The notes: a model not told the origin generated them from the sequence alone. A stretch of 64,000 nt of DNA from Cytobacillus massiliigabonensis (GCF_900199725.1 NZ_LT904902.1:590659-654658); one strand, 5' to 3'. Positions 7,909 to 17,617 are shown, counted from the stretch's first letter. Translations and numbers: made by a program.

Positions 7909-10900
7909 TGCTCCTCCACCTCCTTTTTAATGATGTCAATTAATTCATCCTTTTGATGTGGAACTAAAAGGCGATATTCATTTGATTCTAGCGATTCATC
8001 AAATTGGCAAACCGATTTATAGGAACAAAATGTACAAGGCGTTTTCTCCTTCATTTTGTAAGGCGAGATATCCACTTGTCCGCTTGTAATACGGTTACCT
8101 GTTTCCATGTACTTACTGCGGACAAACTTCCGCAAATAATCAAATTCTTGTTTGCTTGCTATCTTTGAACGTTTAGAAAGCGATCCATCCTTGTTAAAGC
8201 CAGCAGAGATAATCGGTGATTCCCCTTTTTCAAGTGTCTGGTCCATCAATTTGATTACCTTCTCATCGCCAAGCAGCAGCCCATTCATTTTAAACTTTTT
8301 AAAAATTTCCTGTTCAATATCCTCAAGTGTTAGCATTTTTGAAGTGCTGATCATCGGATTGTGAACATGAAAATACAAGACACCAGCTGGGTCCGCCTCT
8401 ACACCGACCAGTTCTGTAGAATGAGCAATAATAATATCCAAATACGTAAGCATTTGAAGAGCAATTCCGTAGTAAACTTCATTTATATTTAAATCCTTTG
8501 AACTGGATTTATAATCAATGACTCTTAAGAATATACCATGATCATCCTGTGCCTTATCGACACGGTCAATTCTTCCCACAAGCTCCATCTTCGTCCCATT
8601 TTTTAGCGGGAAGGCAAGCGATGGGAGGTCTCCCTTTGGACCAAATCCAAGCTCCAGCCCTATAGGAGAAAATCCGCTGGATCTGGCATGCTCGCTTAGA
8701 ATAAATGAGGCTCTGCTAATAATTTGCTCAAGCTTTCTTTTAATATAAAAATGGCGGTTTGAACTTAGCAAAATTTCATTCTGCAATTTTGGCGCCAGCA
8801 TTTCGACTGCTTCTTTTGCTAGAATTTCACATTGCTCCCTAGTCATATCCGTCCATGATTGATTATCATTTATTACCGTTTCAGCGATATATTTTAGTGC
8901 TGCATGGAATAAATCACCAATATCAGGCGCTTCTAGGCGGAAAACTTGACGCTCTCTTAACTTAAGCCCATGCTGAGCATAATGTGAGAATGGACAGCTA
9001 GAAAAAAGCTCCATTCTTGAAACGCTAGCCTGTATATGATCACCATATAAATCCTTGCTGGTTTTTTCATCCAGATGGCTTGTCCGATTCTCATAATTAA
9101 GGCTGGAAAGCACTTTGAGAGCTGGGCTCCGTAAGCTTTCATTTTTCAAATAATAATTATAAATATCCCACCAAAAATCAAAGATTGGATAATTACGTTT
9201 TTTCAGCTGCAATTGAGACGTTAAATAAGATAGAGCCGTATTTTTATTTGAAGCATACTCCAGCTGTTCTAATTCCGGAAGTTCAGCTGGATCTGCCATA
9301 TAAAAATGATGAATTGCAGTTGGAAAAATATCGTTCATTCGCTTAATATAAGAAGACGGAATTAATGCTTTACCTTCTTCATTAGCAAGCGGATAGCTAA
9401 TATAAAGAGATTCTGACGGTGTCACAAATGCTTTATAGGCAAGAAATTCCTCATCCAGCAGCTTTGTTCTGCTTCCGTAAGCAATCTTCATACCGATTGA
9501 CAGAAGCTGTTCCCGATCCTCATCAGCAAATACGCCTTCCTCCGAAAACTTTGCAGGAAGAACACCCTCATTCAAACCAATAACAAATGCAGTTTTTATA
9601 TTTGAAAGACGCGATCTTTCTAAATCAGCAACCATCACTTGGTCTAGTGCAGGAGGAACTAAAGAGAAACGCATGGATTCCATCCCAGCATCAAGTATTT
9701 CGGCAAATCTCTTCGTCGAAACGGTTTCCTCTCCTATCATTTCTACGTATTGGTCAAGAAGCTCCATAACCGCATTCCATGCCTGTCCATGTTCTCTAGC
9801 TTTAATGAGGTTCCCGCGCTCTTCCTCATATACTTGCCATGCTTCTAATTTGGCCGGAACGTCTAATTCCTCCAGAAGCAGGTAGATCGCCTCACAATAT
9901 TGCCTGCCGGTTTCTGCCTTCTTCAAGCGACGTGAGAGTCTTATTAAGGGCGAAGTAATCATTTCCCGAAAATCATTTAGCTCCTGCTCGGTTTCCTTTT
10001 CGCTATCTGTCTGCGCGATTCCATCAAATTCTAGTCCTCTAATCCTGCGGTAAATCCATCTATTTTTCTTTGTCCATCGATCCCCTTGGATGCCATAAGC
10101 GAGGACGTAATTTTCAAGGCGATCCATTTGTTCCCTTAATACACTTGCTTCTAATTTAACTGGAAATATTAACTCTGTCTTTACCGCTCTGAAAATCGGT
10201 TCATACCGCCAATTCCCATTAATAATCTCCATACTAGATCGAATAAATTCTACAAGCGGATGATTCAGCATCGTCCTCTTTTGGTCTATGAAAAAAGGAA
10301 TCTCATAATCGGTAAAAATCGTTTCAATCATGTCATTATAATCTTGGACATTCCTTGTAAGAATGGCTATGTCCCTATATCGATAGCCTTTCGTACGAAC
10401 CAATTGATTAATATGCCTTGCTGCACCTTCTATTTCTGCTCTTCTGTTCACTGCCTGTCCAATATGAATGGCTGCTTCTCCCTTATAGCTAACTGCTGGG
10501 CGTATATCAAAATTCGCTTCAAGATGTGCCAATGAGGAGCCGGTCCATCTCTTCGGTTCTTTCAGAAAAACTTCTTTTATTTCCAGGCCATTTCGGACCG
10601 CCATATCATATATTGTCTGACAGTTTTCGCCTGACATTCGAAATAAATGGAGTTCATCTGGTGGAGTATGTGTAAATGGCTGATCAAGAGTAAGGGATAT
10701 CGTTACCTTTTTACAAAGCTTCATTAACTGCTCTATGATCATATATTCCTGCGGAGTGAAGCTATGGAATCCATCTATATACACGACTGCCTTTTTCAAA
10801 TACTCTGAGTCAGCTGCTTTCTCTATGAATAGACGGAAATAATCCTCTGAATCTACGTATTTGCCATAAAGAGAATCTTCGAATGACTGATAGATTAATT

Positions 10901-11393
10901 CAAGATCGTGTAATTTATCTTGAAGTGCCTTATTCGTTTTCCCCCCAGTGGATAATTGCTCCTTTCTCTGGGCAAGCTCATCAGGCTGAATACAATAGCG
11001 TTTAAACTCAGTCATCATTTGTTCCATTTGCTGAACAAATCCGTTCTTATCAGCTGCTCGCTGGTATAGCTTAAGCTCATCTTTTTTCTCTTCAATTATT
11101 TTTCGAATGAGCATACTGATTCCGACACTATTTAAATGATATCGATTCATGCCGCCCGTGTCTTGCAGAATTCTCCAAGCCAAGCGGGTAAAGGAGTATA
11201 CTTGGCTCCTAATCATCCCGCCTAAATTTTTCGTTGTAATTAATTGATATTCTGATTGAAATGTCATTTGTTCCGGAACTAAGTAAATAATTGGATCGCC
11301 CTCAGGTGCAGTTCTCAATTCCTCACGAATTTCATTCAAGCAGAATTCTGTTTTTCCGCTGCCTGAGCGTCCAATTAATATGCGAACGGACAT
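7905..11393 (-). CDS. addB: ATP-dependent helicase/deoxyribonuclease subunit AddB
   Basis: 1162 residues from ATG 11393 (MSVRILIGRSGSGKTEFCL), which follows GAGAGG; a TTG at 11420 would add nine residues but has no site. Walker A GRSGSGKT is at residues 8-15. The C-terminal nuclease carries VIDYKSS, and four cysteines typical of the AddB iron-sulfur staple are visible: one in SSCPFSHYAQ and three in CTFCSYKSVC near the end. Partner of AddA in end resection and Chi recognition (AddB holds the Chi-reading, inactivated helicase). First gene of an addB-addA operon; no sbcCD follows, as it would in B. subtilis. Confidence 0.97.
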   Translation of the reverse strand: MSVRILIGRSGSGKTEFCLNEIREELRTAPEGDPIIYLVPEQMTFQSEYQLITTKNLGGMIRSQVYSFTRLAWRILQDTGGMNRYHLNSVGISMLIRKIIEEKKDELKLYQRAADKNGFVQQMEQMMTEFKRYCIQPDELAQRKEQLSTGGKTNKALQDKLHDLELIYQSFEDSLYGKYVDSEDYFRLFIEKAADSEYLKKAVVYIDGFHSFTPQEYMIIEQLMKLCKKVTISLTLDQPFTHTPPDELHLFRMSGENCQTIYDMAVRNGLEIKEVFLKEPKRWTGSSLAHLEANFDIRPAVSYKGEAAIHIGQAVNRRAEIEGAARHINQLVRTKGYRYRDIAILTRNVQDYNDMIETIFTDYEIPFFIDQKRTMLNHPLVEFIRSSMEIINGNWRYEPIFRAVKTELIFPVKLEASVLREQMDRLENYVLAYGIQGDRWTKKNRWIYRRIRGLEFDGIAQTDSEKETEQELNDFREMITSPLIRLSRRLKKAETGRQYCEAIYLLLEELDVPAKLEAWQVYEEERGNLIKAREHGQAWNAVMELLDQYVEMIGEETVSTKRFAEILDAGMESMRFSLVPPALDQVMVADLERSRLSNIKTAFVIGLNEGVLPAKFSEEGVFADEDREQLLSIGMKIAYGSRTKLLDEEFLAYKAFVTPSESLYISYPLANEEGKALIPSSYIKRMNDIFPTAIHHFYMADPAELPELEQLEYASNKNTALSYLTSQLQLKKRNYPIFDFWWDIYNYYLKNESLRSPALKVLSSLNYENRTSHLDEKTSKDLYGDHIQASVSRMELFSSCPFSHYAQHGLKLRERQVFRLEAPDIGDLFHAALKYIAETVINDNQSWTDMTREQCEILAKEAVEMLAPKLQNEILLSSNRHFYIKRKLEQIISRASFILSEHARSSGFSPIGLELGFGPKGDLPSLAFPLKNGTKMELVGRIDRVDKAQDDHGIFLRVIDYKSSSKDLNINEVYYGIALQMLTYLDIIIAHSTELVGVEADPAGVLYFHVHNPMISTSKMLTLEDIEQEIFKKFKMNGLLLGDEKVIKLMDQTLEKGESPIISAGFNKDGSLSKRSKIASKQEFDYLRKFVRSKYMETGNRITSGQVDISPYKMKEKTPCTFCSYKSVCQFDESLESNEYRLLVPHQKDELIDIIKKEVEEQ

Positions 11394-11554
11394 AGTTTTA
11401 CCTCTCTTCCTTTCCCACAATACGGACTATCATTTATTTACTATTTTATCATAGAAGGAAAGTCTTTTTTTGTTTGGTCTCTTATTAAATGAATGGTAAA
11501 AGATCCTGCAATTGTAACAAACATGAGCATCTACTCACTGCTAAATTTGTAAAT

Positions 11555-11626
11555 GTCGGTCTGCTTAATTTCAACTGCACGGGTATTACTTCGTACATAA
11601 AGGCTTGTTCAATCAATCAGACCGAC
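11555..11626. repeat. 72-bp hairpin repeat, copy 1
   Basis: GTCGGTCTG at 11555-11563 and CAGACCGAC at 11618-11626 close a 72-bp unit that contains ATTACTTCGTACATAAAGGC. Two other copies of identical length lie at 19570 and 45103. All three are next to a convergent or downstream gene end, and similarity continues about 30 bp upstream (ATCTACT...TGTAAAT). Confidence 0.85.
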
Positions 11627-11644
11627 TATTTATTTTTTTAATAG

Positions 11645-11667
11645 AAAAAGGACTCGATTGAGCCCTT
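11645..11667 (-). terminator. Terminator of the yhjE-sip unit
   Basis: Read on the minus strand: AAGGGCTC, short loop, GAGTCCTT followed by a run of T. Directly downstream of the sip stop. Confidence 0.8.
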
Positions 11668-11675
11668 AGTTTTTT

Positions 11676-12242
11676 TTAGAAAGAAATATCCATTTCATCA
11701 ATTGGCCAGTATCTTAAATTAACCTTCCCAACTACTTGATCCATTGAGATAAAGCCAAAATGGCGGCTATCCCAGCTTTCAAGCCGGTTATCACCGAGAA
11801 CAAAAAGTTCTCCTTCAGGCACTGTCTCCACACCTCTCAGCTCGAGCAATGTAAAATCACCCGTTAGCCTGCTTCCAAACGCTTCATCCCGCTGCTTTTC
11901 AAGGTAAGGTTCAGCTATCTTTTCCCCATTGATGTAAAGTTCATCATTTTGGTACTCGATCTTATCACCAGGAAGCCCAATAATTCTTTTCACAAAGTCC
12001 TCTTCCTTATTGTGATGAAAAACGATCACATCAAAGCGATTCAATTCTCCAATTTGATAGCTGATTTTATTAACAATAAGTTTATTTCCGTTTTCAAGTG
12101 TGGGCTCCATCGATTTCCCTTCCACAACATAGTTGGAAATAAAAAATGTACGAATAAAAACAAATATAATTAATCCTATCCCAAAAGCTTTGATCCATTC
12201 AATGCCTTCTTTTTTTACTGTCTCTCTCAATTTTGCATTCAC
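11676..12242 (-). CDS. sipV: Type I signal peptidase (SipV-like by position)
   Basis: 188 residues. One N-terminal membrane anchor (about residues 15-35, IKAFGIGLIIFVFIRTFF), then the catalytic Ser44 in GKSMEPTL and the general-base Lys85 in FVKRIIGLPGD, and a C-terminal GDNRLESWDSRHFG box. Cleaves signal peptides from exported proteins on the outer face of the membrane. The eight-base gap to the upstream VTT-family gene reproduces the B. subtilis yhjE-sipV pair, hence the symbol, but this protein is longer than SipV (168 aa) and close to SipS/SipT in size, so the paralogue assignment is inferred from context. Confidence 0.92.
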   Translation of the reverse strand: MNAKLRETVKKEGIEWIKAFGIGLIIFVFIRTFFISNYVVEGKSMEPTLENGNKLIVNKISYQIGELNRFDVIVFHHNKEEDFVKRIIGLPGDKIEYQNDELYINGEKIAEPYLEKQRDEAFGSRLTGDFTLLELRGVETVPEGELFVLGDNRLESWDSRHFGFISMDQVVGKVNLRYWPIDEMDISF

Positions 12243-12250
12243 CAGCCTTT

Positions 12251-12871
12251 TTATTTCTCATAATTCCTTCGTTGTTTTGTACTTATATTCATTTTTATTT
12301 CAATCCTTTTTCCAACATACCAAAGAATGAATATGATCACTCCTACGATAGCCGTCCGAACTGGCTGTGTAATCAATGATTTAATATCATAACCCACAAA
12401 ACTCATCGTAAAAATCATCACTATTTTTCCAGTTAATACAGCTAGCATATACTGCGCAATACTTATTTTTGATAAGCCAGCCACAATATTAACTACGGCA
12501 GAAGGGGTGAAAGGAAAGCATAAGAGGATAAATAATGGACCGAATCCATGTCTCTCTACCCATGCCATGAGCTTTTGCACCTTTGGACTCTTTTTTAAAA
12601 ACCGCAGCATCCTTTTCTGCCCATATTTTCGGACAAGCAAAAAGACTAGAAGGGCACCGACCGTTGAACCTATCCACGATAATAAAAATCCGAACCATAA
12701 TCCAAACGCATTTGCATTTGCCATGACAAAGATAAAGAGTGGCAGAAAAGGCAAAAATGCTTCAAGCATTGGAAGCAAGATCCCTGGCAGCGGACCAAAG
12801 GAACGATATTTTTCTATCAATTCCATAATTTTCTCAAGCGTAAATAAATCTTTAAATAATTCGTAATCCAT
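12251..12871 (-). CDS. yhjE: VTT-domain (TVP38/TMEM64, DedA-like) membrane protein YhjE
   Basis: 206 residues with four to five hydrophobic segments. The VTT/SNARE-associated core is seen as GILLPMLEAFLPFLPLFIF (about residues 29-47), followed by NAFGLWFGFLLSWIGSTVGA and FPFTPSAVVNIVAGLS, the conserved amphipathic re-entrant loop with FxP-S. DedA/VTT proteins are linked to lipid flipping (undecaprenyl phosphate or phosphatidylethanolamine in characterised relatives); substrate here is unknown. Probably co-transcribed with the signal peptidase gene eight bases downstream. Confidence 0.88.
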   Translation of the reverse strand: MDYELFKDLFTLEKIMELIEKYRSFGPLPGILLPMLEAFLPFLPLFIFVMANANAFGLWFGFLLSWIGSTVGALLVFLLVRKYGQKRMLRFLKKSPKVQKLMAWVERHGFGPLFILLCFPFTPSAVVNIVAGLSKISIAQYMLAVLTGKIVMIFTMSFVGYDIKSLITQPVRTAIVGVIIFILWYVGKRIEIKMNISTKQRRNYEK

Positions 12872-12976
12872 GTAGAATCTCCTTGATTAGAGCTAGACAA
12901 TATTTAAAGTTATCTTTCTAATTTCTAGGCTTACCTCTTATCCTATTATTGTACACCTATTTTCTGAAAAAGAATT

Positions 12977-13912
12977 TTATTTAGTAAAAAATTCACGTAT
13001 TGCTTGTTTATTTTTTTCAAAGTCTACCGCTAAAACTAAACCAACCCCACTTATTCTCTCATCTTGATAAGATCCATCAACCGGAATCCTTAATGTTTCA
13101 ATATCACGATTCTTCGAAGAAATGAATTCTTTACCAATATACAGAATATCCGTTGTAGCCATATTCGTATTGACAAAAGGTGTCATCACTCCGACTAATT
13201 TTGGGAGCTTCGCTACTGTTTGAAAACTCATCAATTGATCAGCCAAAGCTTTCATAGTCTTTTGCTGGCGTTCAACCCTGCCGAAATCACCAATGGCATC
13301 ATGACGAAAACGGACATAGCCAAGAAGATGTTCCCCATCAAGCCTTTGTAAACCAGGCTCAAGCTGTACGCCAATATTAGTAGACATGGCCTTTTCAACT
13401 TCAATTTCTACCCCTTTTGGAAATGCTTCATCTATTAGATGTACGAATCCCTGAAAGTCAACAATCGAATAATATTGAAGGTCAATATCAAAATTCTCTT
13501 TGATCGTTTGCCTTAATAGTTCTGGACCGCCTAAAGCAAAGGCAGCATTAATCCTATGTTTGCCATGACCCGGAATATCCACATACGTATCCCTCATAAT
13601 AGATAGTAATTTATATGTCCCTCTCTCCGGATGATATTGGGCAACCATTATTGTATCTGCTCTTGAATTTTCTTTTCCTCGAGCGTCACTCCCTAAAAGA
13701 AGAATGCTTGTCCCGCCATACGGATCTTTATCACCGTTAAATTCATACTCTATTGCTTTGCTAGTTACTTTGCCTTTTGATTGTGAAACCCCTTGTTTAA
13801 ATTGATAATAGGAATATGCCATGGTTCCAGCAAATAATAGGAAAAGAATAAGGACGAATGTCTTCCATTTCTTTCTTTTTGGTTTTTTATGTTGATATCT
13901 TTCAGCTCTCAT
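12977..13912 (-). CDS. LytR-CpsA-Psr (LCP) family glycopolymer-peptidoglycan ligase
   Basis: 311 residues. A basic N-terminus and one membrane anchor (about residues 17-36, TFVLILFLLFAGTMAYSYYQ) precede an extracellular LCP domain. Conserved LCP elements: LLLGSDARGKENSRADTIMV, the arginine of SIMRDTYVDIPGHGKHRIN, and RFRHDAIGDFGRVERQQ. LCP enzymes (TagT/U/V in B. subtilis) move teichoic acid precursors from undecaprenyl phosphate to peptidoglycan. Which of the three it corresponds to cannot be told from the sequence alone. Single gene; 5-prime side faces the VTT/sip unit. Confidence 0.93.
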   Translation of the reverse strand: MRAERYQHKKPKRKKWKTFVLILFLLFAGTMAYSYYQFKQGVSQSKGKVTSKAIEYEFNGDKDPYGGTSILLLGSDARGKENSRADTIMVAQYHPERGTYKLLSIMRDTYVDIPGHGKHRINAAFALGGPELLRQTIKENFDIDLQYYSIVDFQGFVHLIDEAFPKGVEIEVEKAMSTNIGVQLEPGLQRLDGEHLLGYVRFRHDAIGDFGRVERQQKTMKALADQLMSFQTVAKLPKLVGVMTPFVNTNMATTDILYIGKEFISSKNRDIETLRIPVDGSYQDERISGVGLVLAVDFEKNKQAIREFFTK

Positions 13913-14069
13913 ATTTAAAATTCCTTCCTGCTTTTTTTAGGATAATAACCTTCAACAATATATGACTACTTATTTAGTAAAAAAGTTTCTTTTTGATTAC
14001 TGGTATTTCTTGTATACCTCATTATCTCCATAAATATCCAATAATTGCAATTGAAGAATGAAAAAGAAA

Positions 14070-14362
14070 TACGGAAGCGCCTTCGGAACAATCAAAGAGC
14101 CAATTGTTCCTGCGAAGATTATGCTAAGGTGCTTTCCTTTGTGCTCACCCCCGACAAGCACAAGACAAGACTCACGGAAAGGTTGTTCTTTACCTTTCTG
14201 GGGGGCTTGGCTTGTGACCTCGAGGTCGACAAAAGCGCGACGTCCTGTCGCATTGTCGACACTAGTACGTCCTGTACGTCGGGGGTAGCGCTCCTCCTAT
14301 AAGCTACCGCTTATACTCGTGCGATGCCTATGCTGCCGAAGAGTTCCTTGTGGAGCTAGACA
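14070..14362 (+). repeat. Composite hairpin element, copy A (long, interrupted form)
   Basis: Opens with CGGAAGCGCCTTC and closes with GGAGCTAGACA, the same ends as the copies at 32061 and 32185. The central core CCCGACAAGCACAAGAC ... GGTTGTTCTTTACC ... GGCTTGTGACCTCGAGG (about 14150-14225) is shared. It carries extra GC-rich inverted repeats (for example around ACGTCCTGTACGT) absent from the other copies. The flanks 13913-14069 show nothing else. Confidence 0.7.
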
Positions 14363-14368
14363 AGAATA

Positions 14369-14397
14369 ATACCGCAAACCTATAAGGCTTGCGGTAT
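14369..14397 (-). terminator. Terminator of the S9 peptidase gene
   Basis: ATACCGCAAACC (14369-14380) pairs with GGCTTGCGGTAT (14386-14397), five bases before the stop codon on the minus strand. Confidence 0.75.
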
Positions 14398-14402
14398 CGC
14401 TC

Positions 14403-16394
14403 CTATTTCAAATATTCATTAAACCAGCCTGCAATGTAGTTTAAGCGGCTAATTCGCAAATTAGGTTTTCCACTTCTTGAAAGCTCATGATTGGCTTCAG
14501 GAAAGCGAATGAATTTAGCTGTTTTTTTCCTGTCCTTTAAGGCAATAAATAATTGCTCCGCCTGTTCGATCGGACAGCGGTAATCCTTTTCGCTATGAAG
14601 GATAAGGAGCGGTGTTTCCATCTTATCCACATAGGCAAGCGGAGAATGCTTCCATAAAGTTTGAATATCATTCAAACTGCTTTTAATTTGCCAATCCGTG
14701 AAATAATAGCCAATATCACTTACACCATAAAAACTAATCCAGTTTGAAATGGAACGCTGTGTCACAGCAGCCTTAAAGCGGTTCGTATGCCCGATAATCC
14801 AGTTCGTCATAAAGCCGCCATAGCTGCCGCCTGTTACGCCTAGGCGATTCTCATCAATAAAATTAAAGTTTGCGATCGCATAGTCAACCGCATCCATAAT
14901 ATCCTCGTAATCTTTCCCGCCATAATCACCTCGTACTGCATCAACAAACCGCTGGCCATACCCATGGCTCCCTCTTGGGTTTATATACAATACTGCATAA
15001 CCTTGCGCTGCCAAACATTGAAACTCATGAAAATACGTATTCGCATACATCGCATGCGGACCACCGTGAATTTCAAGAATTAAAGGAACCTTGTCCCCTT
15101 CTTTGAAAGGAACTGGTTTCATGATCCACCCGTGTAAATCCCATTGGTCTGAAGATACAAATTCAATTGGCTCTGCCTCCGCAAGGATGATTTCTTGCAA
15201 AAATGCTTCATTGACGTTTGTCAGCTGCTCCCTTTCACCTGATGTTACATGCAGCAAGTATAAATCTCCCGGATGCGATGGCTTGCTTATAGCTACAACT
15301 GCACGGTCAACTTTTCCGCCAGTGGAAAGTCCATATACATGCTGAGCATCAAGCAAAGCCGGGTATAGCTCTCCTTCCAGTGTTCCGTAATAAACAACCG
15401 TATTGCCATGATCTGTAGCTAAGAAATAGAAGCTATGATTATCCTCTCCCCACAGAATGCCTGGCGTAACTGCCCCCTGCTGGAAATCCCCAATTGCATA
15501 ATCACCAATTAGCAAATCAGAATCCTTTGTTAAACAATCAAGCTTTTCAGCTTCCATGTCATAAATCCAAATTTTCGAGAGTGTTGCATTTTTATATTCT
15601 CTCTCATGTCCTAGCATCCCAATGTATTTGCCATTAGGAGACCATGTCGCACTGCCGAAGTATCCTGTACTTTCTGTCAGCTTTCTTGCTTCTTTTGTTT
15701 CTGCGTGAATGAGGTATACATCACTCAAGAAGGACTGATCCTTTTCAACACTTAAATCAGCAGTAACCGTCACATATTTCCCGTCAGGCGACCATGATTG
15801 CAGCTGATAGTCATGCTCACCTGATGTAAGCAGACCTTTTTCCTCTGTACGAATATCAACAATCGCTACCTGTGTGTAGTTCCCTTCCCAAAATCCATAG
15901 GCATCTGATTTATATTTCATTTTATCCACTTCAAGCGGAACAGGCTTTTTATCCTTTTTTTCTTCGCTTTTATTGGACGATGATAAAGATTCGCCATTTT
16001 TTAATGCTGCATTAAAGGCAATTCTTGTCCCATCAGGCGACCAGACAGGGTTCGCTGCACCATTTGGGCATTTGGTTAATTGTCTGGCCTCCCCGCCTTT
16101 TACATCTAATACATAGATTTGGCCCTTGCCGCTTCGGTCTGATATAAACGCTATCTTCTGCCCATCTGGAGACCATCTAGGTGAATGGTTTCGAGTTTCA
16201 CCAAACGTCCATTGAACAGGCTTATTTTTTTCATTTACATTTATGTAGTATAAATGTGAGGAATATTTATTCTCCTCTTCCAGCATCATTGTTTCAACAA
16301 AAACACAATCCCTTCCATTGCTCGCCAGTTGTGGATCTGCTACTGATTTTAATTGGTAAAGATCTTCCGCTTGTATGGCCCGTTTTTCTGTCAT
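14403..16394 (-). CDS. S9 family prolyl oligopeptidase-like peptidase (YuxL-like)
   Basis: 663 residues. The N-terminal two thirds is a beta-propeller with repeated SPDG motifs (PRWSPDGQKIAFISD, PVWSPDGTRIAFN, SWSPDGKYVTVTA, TWSPNGKYIGMLG), as in TolB/acyl-peptide hydrolases. The C-terminal alpha/beta-hydrolase has the nucleophile in GVTGGSYGGFMTNW (serine near residue 520), the acid in SEKDYRCP, and the histidine in PEANHELSRSG. No signal peptide, so cytoplasmic. Likely trims short peptides or acyl-peptides. B. subtilis YuxL is a close family member, but the location differs. The ribosome binding site GGAAGGATG precedes the start. Confidence 0.92.
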   Translation of the reverse strand: MTEKRAIQAEDLYQLKSVADPQLASNGRDCVFVETMMLEEENKYSSHLYYINVNEKNKPVQWTFGETRNHSPRWSPDGQKIAFISDRSGKGQIYVLDVKGGEARQLTKCPNGAANPVWSPDGTRIAFNAALKNGESLSSSNKSEEKKDKKPVPLEVDKMKYKSDAYGFWEGNYTQVAIVDIRTEEKGLLTSGEHDYQLQSWSPDGKYVTVTADLSVEKDQSFLSDVYLIHAETKEARKLTESTGYFGSATWSPNGKYIGMLGHEREYKNATLSKIWIYDMEAEKLDCLTKDSDLLIGDYAIGDFQQGAVTPGILWGEDNHSFYFLATDHGNTVVYYGTLEGELYPALLDAQHVYGLSTGGKVDRAVVAISKPSHPGDLYLLHVTSGEREQLTNVNEAFLQEIILAEAEPIEFVSSDQWDLHGWIMKPVPFKEGDKVPLILEIHGGPHAMYANTYFHEFQCLAAQGYAVLYINPRGSHGYGQRFVDAVRGDYGGKDYEDIMDAVDYAIANFNFIDENRLGVTGGSYGGFMTNWIIGHTNRFKAAVTQRSISNWISFYGVSDIGYYFTDWQIKSSLNDIQTLWKHSPLAYVDKMETPLLILHSEKDYRCPIEQAEQLFIALKDRKKTAKFIRFPEANHELSRSGKPNLRISRLNYIAGWFNEYLK

Positions 16395-16619
16395 TATTCG
16401 TCATCCTTCCTTATGTATGATCTTTTTTATTTCGACAATAGAATTAATTTCCCTGCTCCTCTTTACCTTCATTTAAAAAATATCGAATATTTTTTGAGCA
16501 AAGGGAAAAATATCGGCAATTCCGACAAAGAATGCCTCTTGCAATCGAAATCGTTTATCTGTAAAATTAGAACAAACGTTCTCTTTTTTGTTTTTGAATT
16601 TATAAAGGAGGAAGGGAAT

Positions 16620-17027
16620 ATGACAAGAATACCTGAGGAAGATCGCAACATACTGGAGCAAGCTATTTATTTACCAATGGTGCTGACTATTTTGAATCGT
16701 GATCTGACTGTCATAAATAATAGCTCGTTCAAACTCCCGCAGCCTTATTTAAATTTAGTTGAGGAAACAATGAAGGTTATTCAAAAAGAATTGGCAGCAG
16801 TCAAACTCTATATGAGCAAAAATAAGCTTAAGGTACAGCAGCTGAAGCGGGATGAAGCTTTTACGATGTTCCTATTTCTTTATAAAGGTTATGAAGAACA
16901 GCACAATTACTTCAACCCACGTATTCGCAATAAAGTACAAGAGCTGATGGATTATTATTTATATAAGCGGCATATGAGCAGCTACTTAAAGAGCCAGAAA
17001 GACAAAAGAAGTGAAGGACGAGTGTAA
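16620..17027 (+). CDS. yhjD: YhjD family protein, function unknown
   Basis: 135 residues from ATG 16620 (MTRIPEEDRNILEQAIYLPM), directly after AAAGGAGGAAGGG. Mostly helical and charged: a hydrophobic start (residues about 11-24), LVEETMKVIQKELAAVKLYM, and a C-terminal stretch with LYKGYEEQHNYFNPRIRNKV. No signal peptide or membrane span. It fits the YhjD family of bacilli in length and in closeness to yhjE and sip, but the gene is separated from them here by two others. No experimental role is known to me. Confidence 0.6.
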   Translation: MTRIPEEDRNILEQAIYLPMVLTILNRDLTVINNSSFKLPQPYLNLVEETMKVIQKELAAVKLYMSKNKLKVQQLKRDEAFTMFLFLYKGYEEQHNYFNPRIRNKVQELMDYYLYKRHMSSYLKSQKDKRSEGRV

Positions 17028-17038
17028 GACATATCTCC

Positions 17039-17617
17039 TTAGCCTTTAAAACCTCTAATTCGATATTTGCTTGCCCTTTCTGATGCACCTATACTTCTTG
17101 TCCCATTTAAAAAGTACAATGCTTTCCTTTCTGATTCTTCAATTCTGCTGATTAGCGTTGTTCTTAAAAGTGCCGTTCTTAAAACCTGATTGTTAAAGGA
17201 ATTGAAAGATACCGGTAAAATTTTAGATTGTTTATTTTTGAATATCACCTCGGTATTGCCCCTATCGACACGGTGGTATGAAAGAATATGCTCAGATGAA
17301 ATCCATATGCATTGTGAGTTGCTCGCTGAAGTAGTTGGAAAAAAATAAATGAAGTTTGTGGGGTCAATAGTAATTGGTGCTTTGTGGGTAATTCCAGTTA
17401 ATTGACGGGTCCCTTCTTTGCGGCCCTCGTAGCTAGAACCAAAAAAAGTACAGCTCTTTTTAATAATATCAATCGGTTTAAATGGTGATACAAACTCATC
17501 CTCCAGCTCCCAAATTTGCGAATAAATCTTAGAACCGTATGCCAGTGGCATAACAGCCATCGTATTCGGGTTAATTTCATATTCATCAATTAGAGAGGAT
17601 ATTTCGCGGCCATTCAT
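17039..17617 (-). CDS. comK: Competence transcription factor ComK
   Basis: 192 residues, the length of B. subtilis ComK, with ComK-typical stretches such as MAVMPLAYGSKIYSQIWELE, KKSCTFFGSSYEGRKEGTRQ and ICYDPTN-like ITIDPTNFIYFFPTTSASNS, and a C-terminal SERKALYFLNGTRSIGASER. ComK binds paired A/T boxes and switches on DNA-uptake and recombination genes, including its own. Ribosome binding site GGGGAG. The upstream region shares an intergenic stretch with divergent yhzC, as in B. subtilis. The reading frame is intact, which suggests competence may still be possible; the late com operons are outside the window. Confidence 0.93.
   Translation of the reverse strand: MNGREISSLIDEYEINPNTMAVMPLAYGSKIYSQIWELEDEFVSPFKPIDIIKKSCTFFGSSYEGRKEGTRQLTGITHKAPITIDPTNFIYFFPTTSASNSQCIWISSEHILSYHRVDRGNTEVIFKNKQSKILPVSFNSFNNQVLRTALLRTTLISRIEESERKALYFLNGTRSIGASERASKYRIRGFKG

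Noticed and set aside
14045-14302. Two overlapping open frames of 76-85 codons
   Set aside because: They lie wholly inside repeat element A and overlap each other in different frames.
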